From SG8-30 sp963710135 (lineage in GTDB: Bacteria > Pseudomonadota > Gammaproteobacteria > Steroidobacterales > Steroidobacteraceae): a DNA stretch of 64,000 nt. Shown here piece by piece: positions 16,748-25,239 of this stretch. The translations under genes were made by a program, and so were the position numbers. The stretch lies in NCBI GenBank assembly GCA_963710135.1, contig CAVPYY010000003.1, positions 310,001 through 374,000 of the forward strand, given 5' to 3'. The notes beneath the pieces were generated by a model that did no database searches, was not told the DNA's origin, and worked only from the letters and a program-made list of their open reading frames with translations. How positions within the stretch are numbered: the stretch's first letter is position 1; each line of letters starts with the position of its first letter.

Positions 16748-18067
16748 ATGACACTGAGTCTTCGCTGTCCAGTATTGATGCTGTGGGGGCTGTGCCTTGG
16801 ATTGCTGTGCGTCGAGGCTGGCGCCTGGACCGCGGTCAGCGACCCGGCGCGCCGGGCGCAGGCGCCCGAGGTCGCGGTCGGGCCGGACGGCTCCATCCAT
16901 GTGATCTGGCTCGACAAGGGCCCGCTCGGCACCGCCGACCAGCGCGGCCACGATGCGAGCCACGGCCACAGTCACCAGTCCTTCACCGACCTGATGTACT
17001 CACGCTCCGACGACGGCGGTGAGACCTTCACGCCGCCGCTGCGCATCAACCGCGCCGACGGCGAGGTCTGGGGCTTCTCCGTCAGCAAGCCGCGCATCGG
17101 CGTCGGCCCGACCGGCGTCGTGCACGTCTTCTATCCGGCCAACACCGTCTCGGGCGTCACGGGCAAGGCGGTCGCCTCGTCCATGCATGTCCGCTCGGTC
17201 GACGGCGGCAGGAGTTTCTCCAGCCCGCTGCAGCTCAATGGTGACGGCGAGGACGACCTGTCGGAACTCGTTCACGGCGGGCTGTCGCAGGCGCACGTGT
17301 TCGGCACCATGACGGTCGCGGCGGACGGGGACGTGTACACGTTCTGGCTGGACACACGCGGCATGCAGGCAGCGCGCCCGCTCTCGGCAGTCTACCTGCG
17401 CGCCTCGCGCGACGATGGCGCGACATTCGAAGCCGAACGCGCGGTCTTCAACGGCGAGACCTGTCCGTGCTGCCAACTCACCGCGGTCACCCGCGGCGAT
17501 ACGGTCTACCTCGGCAGCCGCCATGTCTCACCCGACGACATCCGCATGCCGAGCGTGTCCCGCTCCGTCGACGGCGCTGCCACGTTCGGCGAGCGCGTCC
17601 CGATCGGCGGAACGCCCTGGCAGCTCGACGGCTGTCCGCTCAAGCCGACCGCGCTGGCGGTAGAGGGAGAGCACGTCTACACGCTGGTGCACAACGGCGC
17701 CGAGCAACCACCAGGTCTGCTGTTCGCGCGCTCGGAAGACGGCGGCGCGACATTCGGGCCCACGCTGCGCATCCATCCCGACGCCGCGGTCAGCGACAGC
17801 CCGGCGCTGGTGACCTCTGCGCGCGGCCTGTACGCCGTCTGGCACGCCAAGACCGATGGTGAACGTCGCGTGTTCCATCGCAGCTCGACCGACCAGGGCT
17901 CGACCTGGAGCGCGGTCGCTGAACTCGCGGCACCCGCCGGCGCAGCCGCCTATCCCGCCGCCGCGGCGCGGCCGGATGGCTCGACCGTGGTCGTATGGCA
18001 GCAGGGCGAGCAGATCCTGATGGATATCATCTGGACGCCGGTGAGTTGCGCGGCCTGCAAGCAATGA
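16748..18067 (+). CDS. secreted BNR/Asp-box beta-propeller protein with Cys and His clusters
   Basis: 439 aa. Signal peptide at about 1-26. Asp-box repeats (SDDGGETF, SVDGGRSF, SRDDGATF, SVDGAATF, SEDGGATF, STDQGSTW) mark a sialidase-type propeller, but the sialidase arginine triad is not evident, so glycosidase activity should not be assumed. Odd features are a His-rich loop (HDASHGHSH, about 69-76), a CPCC cluster at 239-242, a further Cys in QLDGCPLKP, and a C-terminal CAAC. Together with the TlpA-like thioredoxin whose ATG overlaps its stop (ATGA at 18064-18067), this suggests a metal-binding or disulfide-containing exported protein whose cysteines are handled by that thioredoxin. This is inference. 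Confidence 0.75.
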   Translation: MTLSLRCPVLMLWGLCLGLLCVEAGAWTAVSDPARRAQAPEVAVGPDGSIHVIWLDKGPLGTADQRGHDASHGHSHQSFTDLMYSRSDDGGETFTPPLRINRADGEVWGFSVSKPRIGVGPTGVVHVFYPANTVSGVTGKAVASSMHVRSVDGGRSFSSPLQLNGDGEDDLSELVHGGLSQAHVFGTMTVAADGDVYTFWLDTRGMQAARPLSAVYLRASRDDGATFEAERAVFNGETCPCCQLTAVTRGDTVYLGSRHVSPDDIRMPSVSRSVDGAATFGERVPIGGTPWQLDGCPLKPTALAVEGEHVYTLVHNGAEQPPGLLFARSEDGGATFGPTLRIHPDAAVSDSPALVTSARGLYAVWHAKTDGERRVFHRSSTDQGSTWSAVAELAAPAGAAAYPAAAARPDGSTVVVWQQGEQILMDIIWTPVSCAACKQ

Positions 18068-18551
18068 GACATCGCGCCGCCATCGCACTGGGCCTGCTGC
18101 TCGCCGCACCGCTGGCCGCAGGCGACACGCCGCCGGTGGCCCGGCTCGACGCCGGCGGCCTCAGGCAGCTGCTCGAAGCGCACCATGGCAACGTGGTGGT
18201 GCTGAATCTCTGGGCGACCTGGTGTTCGCCGTGCCTCAAGGAGATTCCGGAACTCATGGCGCTCGAAGCGGAACTGGGCGCGAGCGGTGTCGTGCTGGTC
18301 GCCGTCAGCATGGACGATCCTGCCGACCTGGCGAGGGTCGAAGCGTTTCGTGACAGCCACTTCCCGGGCTTTCGCAGCTGGCTGCGCGCCGACAGCCGAC
18401 ATGGACACCCTGGTCGAGCGTGGTCGATCCCGCCTGGAACGAACTGCTGCCGACCACCTACCTGATCGGACGTGATGGCCGGGTCGCCGGTCGCGTGCAA
18501 GGACGCCGTTCGCCCGAAGAACTGCGCAGCGCGGTTCTCGCGCTGGACTGA
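18064..18551 (+). pseudogene. TlpA-like thioredoxin-fold protein, two frameshifts
   Basis: 161 aa when two extra bases (about 18396 and 18416) are removed. It has a signal peptide (MRHRAAIALGLLLAAPLAAG), then NVVVLNLWATWCSPCLKEIPELMAL with the WCSPC redox motif, and after the shifts TTYLIGRDGRVAGR with the cis-proline loop (LPTTYLI). It is a periplasmic thiol-disulfide oxidoreductase or reductase of the TlpA/ResA group. It overlaps the BNR gene by four bases and is probably co-translated. Both shifts fall within 25 bases and each equals one inserted C or G, so a sequence error is likely; if real, the protein loses its C-terminal third. Confidence 0.8.
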
Positions 18552-18657
18552 CGAACCGCCCGAGCGACTCGTCGCGCGCCGTCGCGGCACGGTTCCCGCG
18601 CTACTGCTGGCCACGACTCCGGGCGGACGGCGTCCCGGCCTGCGCAAGCCCCTGCTG

Positions 18658-18663
18658 TATAAT
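18658..18663 (+). promoter_or_regulatory. -10 element, probable promoter for the DUF4136 lipoprotein
   Basis: A perfect TATAAT in the 177-base gap after the tlpA-like gene, 66 bases before the GTG start. It is unusual in such GC-rich DNA. No good -35 is visible. Confidence 0.45.
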
Positions 18664-18728
18664 TGAATGTGAAAGGCTTTCCGGGACGCGGCCGCAGGCC
18701 GGTCCTGCACTCGAGAAAGGAGATCGTC

Positions 18729-19295
18729 GTGTACAAGTTCTCCAGAGCGTGGTTCCCCGGCGTCCTGGCGGCGGCAACCTTGATCCTCGGCGGTTGCGCC
18801 AGCGGCCCGGAGATCCGTACCGACACCAATCCCGCGGCCAGCTTTGCGGGCTACAAGACGTTCGGATTCTTCTCGCCGCTGGCCACCGACAGTGAGGGTT
18901 ACGAGACCGTCCTGAGCGCCCGCCTGAAATCGGCCACGCGGCGCGCGATGGAGTCCCGCGGCTATGCGTACAGCGAGGCCAGTCCAGACCTGCTGGTCAA
19001 CTTCTATGCCAACGTCGAGGACAAGCAGGAAATCCGCACGGCGCCGTTCGCGATCGGCTACTACGGCTACCGCCGCGGTCTCTACGGCGGTTTCAACACG
19101 CCGGACGTGGAGACCGTCAACTACAAGCAGGGAACCCTGTCCATCGACCTGGTTGATCCGAGCCAGAAGATGCTGGTCTGGCAGGCGACCGCCGAAGGCC
19201 GCGTGTCCCGGGAGGCTCGGACCAATCCCGGGCCGGCGATCGACGCCGTGGTGGCCGAGATGATGGCGACTGTCCCTGCTCCCGGCGGCCTGTGA
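18729..19295 (+). CDS. DUF4136 lipoprotein
   Basis: 188 aa from a GTG start at 18729, chosen because AAGGAG lies eight bases upstream and the protein then begins with a lipoprotein signal (VYKFSRAWFPGVLAAATLIL, lipobox LGGC). An in-frame ATG 66 bases upstream would add a charged, non-signal leader. The mature domain has the family's features: FAGYKTFGFF, RRAMESRGYAYSEASPDLLVNFYA, a Tyr/Gly loop (GYYGYRRGLYGGF), then GTLSIDLVDPSQKMLVWQATAEG. The function of DUF4136 proteins is unknown; they are lipid-anchored periplasmic or outer-membrane proteins. It converges on hutH (30-base gap). Confidence 0.85.
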   Translation: MYKFSRAWFPGVLAAATLILGGCASGPEIRTDTNPAASFAGYKTFGFFSPLATDSEGYETVLSARLKSATRRAMESRGYAYSEASPDLLVNFYANVEDKQEIRTAPFAIGYYGYRRGLYGGFNTPDVETVNYKQGTLSIDLVDPSQKMLVWQATAEGRVSREARTNPGPAIDAVVAEMMATVPAPGGL

Positions 19296-19325
19296 GGCAA
19301 GGCGCGCAGATCCTGCCGGCCTGAT

Positions 19326-20860
19326 TCACTTGCGGCTGGGCGTGAGACCCGCGGGCACGAGTTGCAGCAGCCGCTCGTCGCTCATCACGGCCTTGGCCGC
19401 CTCGATGTCCGGCGCGAAGTGACGGTCGTGGTCGTAGAAGGCGACCTGCCTGCGCAGCAGGGCGTGCGCCGCTTCGAGCGCCTCTGACGAGCGCAGCGGC
19501 CTGCGGAAATCGATGCCCTGGGCGGCGGCGAGCAGCTCGATCGCCAGCACGCCGCGGGTGTTTTCGGCCATCGGCAACAGGCGCCGCGCCGCGAAGGTCG
19601 CCATGCTGACGTGATCCTCCTGGTTGGCGGAGGTCGGCAGGCTGTCGACCGAGGCCGGGTGCGCCAGCGACTTGTTCTCGCTGGCCAGCGCCGCGGCGGT
19701 CACCTGCGCCAGCATGAAGCCGGAATTGAGGCCGCCCTGCTCCACCAGGAACGGCGGCAGCTGGCTCAGCGAGGAGTCGATCAGCATCGCGGTGCGCCGC
19801 TCCGACAGCGCGCCGATCTCGGCAATCGCCAGCGCCAGGTTGTCCGCGGCGAAGGCCACCGGTTCGGCGTGGAAGTTGCCGCCCGAGAGCACCTCGCCCG
19901 CCTCGCCGAACACCAGCGGGTTGTCGGAGACCCCGTTCGCCTCGGTCGCCAGGACCGACGCGGCGTGGCGCAGCTGCTGCAGGCAGGCGCCGGCGACCTG
20001 CGGCTGGCAGCGCAGCGAGTAGGGATCCTGCACGCGGTCGCAATCGGCGTGCGAGCTCTCGATGTCGCTGTGCGCCAGGATCGCCCGGAATGCCGTGGCC
20101 ACGTCGATCTGCGCGCGATGCCCGCGCGCCTCGTGGATGCGCGGGTCGAACGGTGCGCGGCTGCCGAGCGCGGCGTCGACGCACATGGCGCCGGTCAGCA
20201 GCGAGCCGATCAGCAGGTCCTCGCTCTCGAACAGCGCGACCAGCGCCAGCGCCGTGGAGACCTGGGTGCCGTTCAGCAGCGCCAGCCCCTCCTTGGGCCC
20301 GAGCTCGATGGGCTCGATGGCGGCGGCCGCAAGCGCCTTCGCGGCCGGCATGACCCGGCCGCCGTAGTGCACCGTGCCCTCGCCGATCAGCGCGAGCGAC
20401 AGGTGCGCGAGCGGCGCGAGGTCACCCGACGCGCCGACCGAACCCTGCGACGGCACCCGCGGCAGGATCCCGGCGTTCACCAGCTGCAGCAGCCGCTCGA
20501 TCACCACCGGCCGCACGCCCGGACATGCCGCGCGCCAGGCTCGCCGCCTTCAGCACCATCGCGAGGCGCACCACCGCATCGGACAGCGGTTCGCCGACGC
20601 CCGCCGCGTGCGAGCGCACGATGTACAGCTGCAGCTGGGCCGAGCTCCTCGGCCTCAATACGGGTCTTGGCGAGTCGCCCGAAGCCGGTGTTGATGCCGT
20701 ACAGCGCTTCGCCGGCATCCAGCCGCGCGCGCACCGCGTCCACGGCCCGCTCCACGTGCGCCAGCCAGCCCGGCGCCAGCACCACGCGCACGTCGTCGCG
20801 CGCCAGCGCGCGCAGTTCCGCCAGTTCGATGGCGCCGGGTGTCAGGGTATGCACGCTCAT
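19326..20860 (-). pseudogene. hutH: histidine ammonia-lyase, two frameshifts
   Basis: 510 aa when two inserted bases (about 20640 and 20518-20520) are removed. HutH deaminates histidine to urocanate, the first step of histidine degradation. The N-terminal part has YGINTGFGRLA; the middle, in the next frame, gives QLYIVRSHAAGVGEPLS; the third part holds the MIO prosthetic group sequence GASGDLAPLAHL, whose Ala-Ser-Gly triad forms the electrophile, and the C-terminal conserved blocks. All catalytic elements are intact. The start codon (20860) lies seven bases after the hutU stop, so both are one unit. Each shift equals one extra G (minus strand) in a short G run, so an error in the sequence is more likely than a dead gene. 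Confidence 0.88.
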
Positions 20861-20867
20861 GTTGGAT

Positions 20868-22553
20868 TCAGCGTAAGCCGGGCAGGTCGAGTCCCTGCTC
20901 CCGCGCGCAGGCAATCGCCTGCTCGTAGCCCGCATCGGCGTGGCGCATGACACCGGTCGCCGGGTCGTTGTGCAGCACGCGCGCGATACGCGAGGCGGCG
21001 GCTTCCGAGCCGTCGCAGACGATCACCACGCCGGCGTGCTGCGAGAACCCCATGCCGACGCCGCCGCCGTGATGGATGGAGACCCAGGTGGCGCCGCTCG
21101 CCGTGTTGAGCAAGGCATTGAGCAGCGGCCAGTCGGACACCGCGTCCGAGCCGTCGCGCATCGCCTCGGTTTCGCGGTTCGGGCTCGCCACCGACCCCGA
21201 GTCGAGATGGTCGCGGCCGATCACGACCGGCGCCTCGAGCTCGCCGCGCGCCACCATCTCGTTGAAGGCGAGCCCGAGGCGGGCGCGGTCCTTCAGTCCG
21301 ACCCAGCAGATGCGCGCCGGCAGTCCCTGGAAGCGGATGCGCTCGCGCGCCAGGTCCAGCCAGCGGTGCAGGTGCGCATCGTCCGGCAGCAGTTCCTTCA
21401 CCCTGGCGTCGGTGCGGTAGATGTCCTCGGGATCGCCCGACAGCGCGACCCAGCGGAACGGGCCGATGCCCTCGCAGAACAGCGGCCGCACGTACGCCGG
21501 CACGAAGCCCGGGAAGTCGAAAGCCTTGGCCACCCCCTCGTCGAACGCGACCTGGCGGATGTTGTTGCCGTAGTCGAACACCACCGCGCCACGGGACTGC
21601 AGTGCGAGCATAGCCTCGACGTGCACCTTCATCGACGCGCGCGCGGCCCGTTCCACGCTGGACGGATCGCTCTGGCGCATCGCGGCGGCCTGCTGCAGAG
21701 TCCAGCCGAGCGGCAGGTAGCCATTGAGCGGATCGTGCGCGGAAGTCTGGTCGGTCACCACGTCCGGCAGGACGCCGCGCGCCACCAGCGCCGGGCACAC
21801 CTCGGCCGCGTTGCCGAGCAGACCGACCGAGAGCGCTTCGCCGCGCGCGCACGCGTCCCGCATGAGCGCCAGCGCCTCGTCCAGCGAGGTCGCCTTGCGG
21901 TCCAGGTAGCCGGTGCGCAGCCGGAAGTCGATGCGTGACTCGTCGCACTCCACCGCCAGCATCGAGAAGCCCGCCATGGTCGCCGCCAGCGGCTGCGCAC
22001 CGCCCATGCCGCCGAGTCCCGCCGTCAGGATCCAGCGTCCCGCCGCCTCGCCGCCGAAGTCCTGCCGGGCGCAGGCGCCGAAGGTCTCGTACGTGCCCTG
22101 CACGATGCCCTGCGAGCCGATGTAGATCCACGAGCCGGCCGTCATCTGGCCGAACATCATCAGGCCCTTGCGATCGAGCTCGTGGAAGTGTTCCCAGGTC
22201 GCCCAATGCGGCACGAGGTTGGAGTTCGCGATCAGCACCCGCGGCGCGTCGACATGGGTCCTGAAGACGCCGACGGGCTTGCCGGACTGCACCAGCAGCG
22301 ACTCGTCGTCCTTGAGCCGCGTCAGCACCGACAGGATGCGCTCGAAGCATTCCCAGTTGCGCGCGGCCTTGCCGATGCCGCCGTACACGACCAGTTGATC
22401 GGGATGCTCGGCCACCTCGGGGTCGAGGTTGTTCTGCAGCATCCGGTATGGGGCCTCGGTGAGCCAACTGAGGCAGTTGAGCTGCGCCCCACGCGGCGCA
22501 CGCACGGCGCGGGGACTCTGGGCGGGGGTTGCCGGAGAAGTGGCCATGACCAA
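20868..22553 (-). CDS. hutU: urocanate hydratase
   Basis: 561 aa, the usual length. It converts urocanate to 4-imidazolone-5-propionate with NAD+ as electrophile. Typical segments are MLQNNLDPEVAEHPDQLVVYGGIGKAARNWECF near the start (broken by nothing), GMGGAQPLAATMAG (NAD-binding glycines), FFDYGNNIRQ-like VFDYGNNIRQ and SIHHGGGVGMGFSQHAG near the end. ATGs at 22553 and 22547 are equally possible. It reads into hutH (7-base gap), and the MscS gene ends 51 bases upstream. The gene is intact, unlike hutH beside it. Confidence 0.95.
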   Translation of the reverse strand: MVMATSPATPAQSPRAVRAPRGAQLNCLSWLTEAPYRMLQNNLDPEVAEHPDQLVVYGGIGKAARNWECFERILSVLTRLKDDESLLVQSGKPVGVFRTHVDAPRVLIANSNLVPHWATWEHFHELDRKGLMMFGQMTAGSWIYIGSQGIVQGTYETFGACARQDFGGEAAGRWILTAGLGGMGGAQPLAATMAGFSMLAVECDESRIDFRLRTGYLDRKATSLDEALALMRDACARGEALSVGLLGNAAEVCPALVARGVLPDVVTDQTSAHDPLNGYLPLGWTLQQAAAMRQSDPSSVERAARASMKVHVEAMLALQSRGAVVFDYGNNIRQVAFDEGVAKAFDFPGFVPAYVRPLFCEGIGPFRWVALSGDPEDIYRTDARVKELLPDDAHLHRWLDLARERIRFQGLPARICWVGLKDRARLGLAFNEMVARGELEAPVVIGRDHLDSGSVASPNRETEAMRDGSDAVSDWPLLNALLNTASGATWVSIHHGGGVGMGFSQHAGVVIVCDGSEAAASRIARVLHNDPATGVMRHADAGYEQAIACAREQGLDLPGLR

Positions 22554-22604
22554 CGAGGATACGCCCCCTGGCAGCGCGACCCAACTGCCGCGGCGAAGCT
22601 CTGG

Positions 22605-23915
22605 CTAGTGTGTCTCGCCCGCCGCCGGCCACTTGCCGCGCAGGTGCAGGTCGCGCTGCGGGTAGGGGATGGTGATGCCCGCCGCCTTGAACCTGTCCCA
22701 GATCTCCAGGTACAGGTCGGAGCGGACGTTGTTGATGCCGTCCTCGGGATCGAGGATCCAGAAGCGCAGCTCGAGCTCCACGCCATTGTCGCCGAAGGCC
22801 ATGACGCGGCTCGCCGGGGCCGGCTCGCGCTGCACCCGGGGATGGTCGCGGGCCGCCTCCAGCAGCAGGCCGAGCGCCTGGCGCGGGTCATCGTCGTAGC
22901 TGATCTGCACCGGCAGTTTCAGCCGTATCGAGCGGTTGGCGTAGCTCCAGTTGATCACCTCCGAGCTGATGACGTTCTCGTTAGGGATCAGCGTGTCGAC
23001 GCCGTCGCGGTCCTGCACGACGATGTAGCGGGCGCGCAGTTCCTTGACCACGCCAAAGCGGTCGCCGATGGTGATCACGTCGCCCTGCCGAATGGAGCGG
23101 TCGCCGACCAGGATGAAGCCGCTGACGAAATTGGCGGCGATCCGCTGCAGGCCGAAGCCCAGCCCGATGCCCAGCGCGCCGCCGAACACCGTCAGCGCGG
23201 CGAAGTCCACGCCGACCGCGTTCAGCGCGACCAGCGCGGCGATCAGCAGCAGGAACAGGCGGACGAACTTGGCGACGCCCACGCGCAGGCCGATCGACAG
23301 CTGCGTGGAGCCCATGATGCCGCGCGTCGCCAGCGTGCCGAGGTAGCTGGCGATCGCCATGAACACCAGCAGCGTGACCAGCACGCGTCCGGCGTCGAGC
23401 AGCGAGAAGCGCGTCTTGCCGATGGGAATGGCGATGTCGTCGAGCGCGGCGGTGATCGGATCGATCCAGCCGACCAGGTACAACGCGACGACGATCCACA
23501 CCGACCAGGAGATGACGTGTTCGGAGGCCATCAAGAGCGGGCCCGGGCGCAGCACCCGCTTGACGACCTCGATGCCGAGCCGCACGCCGGCCAGCGCCAG
23601 CGCGAGGATGGCAACCGACCGCACCAGCGTGAACGGCGCGGCGAAGGCCTGCAGCACGCCTGCCGCCATCAGCGTCAGCACGCCGAACACCGTCGGCGCG
23701 AACAGCCGCTCGCTCAGGGCGCTCAGCACGTCCTTGATGGAGCCCGGCTCGGCCGGTCCGCTCGCCTTGAAGCGCCGGCGTACCAGGCGCGCGCCGAGCC
23801 AGGCGATCGTGCCGACGACGAGCAGAATCGCGATCTCCAGCCAGTAACCGGGATTGCGCATGCTGCTCGCGACGAGCTGCAGGATGTCTTGCAGGAGCTG
23901 CGGGCTCTCGTTCAT
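22605..23915 (-). CDS. MscS-family mechanosensitive ion channel
   Basis: 436 aa, longer than E. coli MscS, with about five to six transmembrane helices in the first 250 residues. The pore helix is glycine/alanine-rich (FGGALGIGLGFGLQRIAANFVSGFILVGDRSI), followed by the beta domain GDVITIGDRFGVVKELRARYIVVQDRDG and LIPNENVISSEVINWSY, all typical. It should open under membrane tension to release solutes during osmotic downshock. It reads in the same direction as hutU and hutH but is probably a separate transcript from the divergent hutI. Whether its presence among hut genes has meaning is not clear. Confidence 0.9.
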   Translation of the reverse strand: MNESPQLLQDILQLVASSMRNPGYWLEIAILLVVGTIAWLGARLVRRRFKASGPAEPGSIKDVLSALSERLFAPTVFGVLTLMAAGVLQAFAAPFTLVRSVAILALALAGVRLGIEVVKRVLRPGPLLMASEHVISWSVWIVVALYLVGWIDPITAALDDIAIPIGKTRFSLLDAGRVLVTLLVFMAIASYLGTLATRGIMGSTQLSIGLRVGVAKFVRLFLLLIAALVALNAVGVDFAALTVFGGALGIGLGFGLQRIAANFVSGFILVGDRSIRQGDVITIGDRFGVVKELRARYIVVQDRDGVDTLIPNENVISSEVINWSYANRSIRLKLPVQISYDDDPRQALGLLLEAARDHPRVQREPAPASRVMAFGDNGVELELRFWILDPEDGINNVRSDLYLEIWDRFKAAGITIPYPQRDLHLRGKWPAAGETH

Positions 23916-24006
23916 CTCAGGTCTCTCCTCGCCGGATCGTAGCGAACGCTGGCGCCGGCCAACAAACCTCGACTTCGTCAGCTATGCTCGGGCCAGGGTG
24001 AACGCG

Positions 24007-25239
24007 ATGCCACCGAATACCTGGACACGGGTACTGACCCACGCGACCGTGGCGAGCTGCGCCGAGAACTCGCCGTCCGGCGGCCTGCTCGAAGACTTCG
24101 CCGTCGCGATCGCCGGCCAGCGGCTCGCCTGGATCGGACCGGCCGTCTCCCTGCCGGTCCTGCCGGATCGGACCGAAGTCATCGACCTGCGCGGCGCCCT
24201 GGTGACCCCCGGCCTGATCGATTGTCACACGCATCTGGTGTTCGCGGGTGATCGCAGTCACGAGCTCGGGATGCGCCAGGCCGGCGCGAGCTACCAGGAC
24301 ATTGCGCGCGCCGGCGGCGGGATTCTCTCGACCGTCAGGGCGACCCGCGCGGCCGGCGAGGAGGCACTGCTGGCGCTCGCGCTCGATCGGGCGCGAGTCC
24401 TCGCGGCCGAGGGCGTGACTTGTCTCGAGGTCAAGTCCGGCTACGGCCTGGATCTCGAGACCGAGCTCAGGCTGCTGCGTGTGGCGCGGCGCCTCGGCGA
24501 GCGGCTGACGCTGACCGTACACGCGACGCTGCTCGCGGCCCACGCCGTGCCGGCGGAGTTCGCCGGGCGCGGCGACGACTATATCGACCACGTCACGCGC
24601 GACATCCTGCCCGCGGCGCATGCCGCCGGGCTGGTCGACTCCGTCGACGCCTTCTGCGAGCCCATCGCGTTCTCGCCGGCGCAGGTCGAGCGACTGTTCG
24701 CCGCGGCGAGGGCCCTTAGCCTGCCGCTCCGCCTGCATGCGGAACAGCTGTCGAACTCTCACGGCGCGCAGCTTGCGGCCGCATACGGCGCGCTGTCGGC
24801 CGATCATCTCGAGCACCTCGACCAGGCTGGCGTGCGAGCCATGGCGTCAGCCGGCACCGTGGCGGTGCTGCTGCCGGTGCCGTTCTATTACCTGCGCGAG
24901 ACCCGGCTGCCACCCATCGACATGCTGCGCGAGCACAGGGTGCCGCTCGCGGTGGCGAGCGACTTCAATCCGGGCAGCTCGCCGCTGCTGTCCTTGCGCC
25001 TCGCCATGCAGATGGCCTGCACGCTGTTCGGACTGACCGCTACCGAGGTTCTCCGCGGGGTCACTCGCCACGCGGCCCGCGCGCTGGGGCTCGAGGCCGA
25101 GCTCGGTACGCTCGAGGCAGGCAAGCGGGCGGATCTCGTCGTTTGGGACGCCGCCGCACCGGCCGAGCTCGTGACGCAGTTTGGCGTGGCCACGCCGACG
25201 CAGGTGTGGCGCCGCGGCGCGCCGCGCGAGTTGCCCTAG
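24007..25239 (+). CDS. hutI: imidazolonepropionase
   Basis: 410 aa from the ATG at 24007; a GTG nine bases earlier is an alternative. HutI opens the imidazolone ring to N-formimino-L-glutamate. It is an amidohydrolase: metal ligands are in GLIDCHTHLVF (HxH), the substrate region is AGGGILSTVRATRAA, and further ligands are in LRLHAEQLSNSHGA, ALSADHLEHLD and VASDFNPGSSPLLSL. Divergent from the MscS gene with a 91-base gap. Its stop codon shares a CTAG palindrome with the stop of the convergent Mur-ligase gene, so the two genes end on each other. Confidence 0.95.
   Translation: MPPNTWTRVLTHATVASCAENSPSGGLLEDFAVAIAGQRLAWIGPAVSLPVLPDRTEVIDLRGALVTPGLIDCHTHLVFAGDRSHELGMRQAGASYQDIARAGGGILSTVRATRAAGEEALLALALDRARVLAAEGVTCLEVKSGYGLDLETELRLLRVARRLGERLTLTVHATLLAAHAVPAEFAGRGDDYIDHVTRDILPAAHAAGLVDSVDAFCEPIAFSPAQVERLFAAARALSLPLRLHAEQLSNSHGAQLAAAYGALSADHLEHLDQAGVRAMASAGTVAVLLPVPFYYLRETRLPPIDMLREHRVPLAVASDFNPGSSPLLSLRLAMQMACTLFGLTATEVLRGVTRHAARALGLEAELGTLEAGKRADLVVWDAAAPAELVTQFGVATPTQVWRRGAPRELP

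Noticed and set aside
16748..18067. True sialidase
   Set aside because: Asp-boxes are structural and the catalytic Arg triad and Tyr/Glu pair are not evident.
19326..20860. Programmed ribosomal frameshifting in hutH, cphA and the others
   Set aside because: There is no slippery heptamer with a downstream structure, and the shifts have the same type in six unrelated genes at unrelated positions. Insert errors explain them better.
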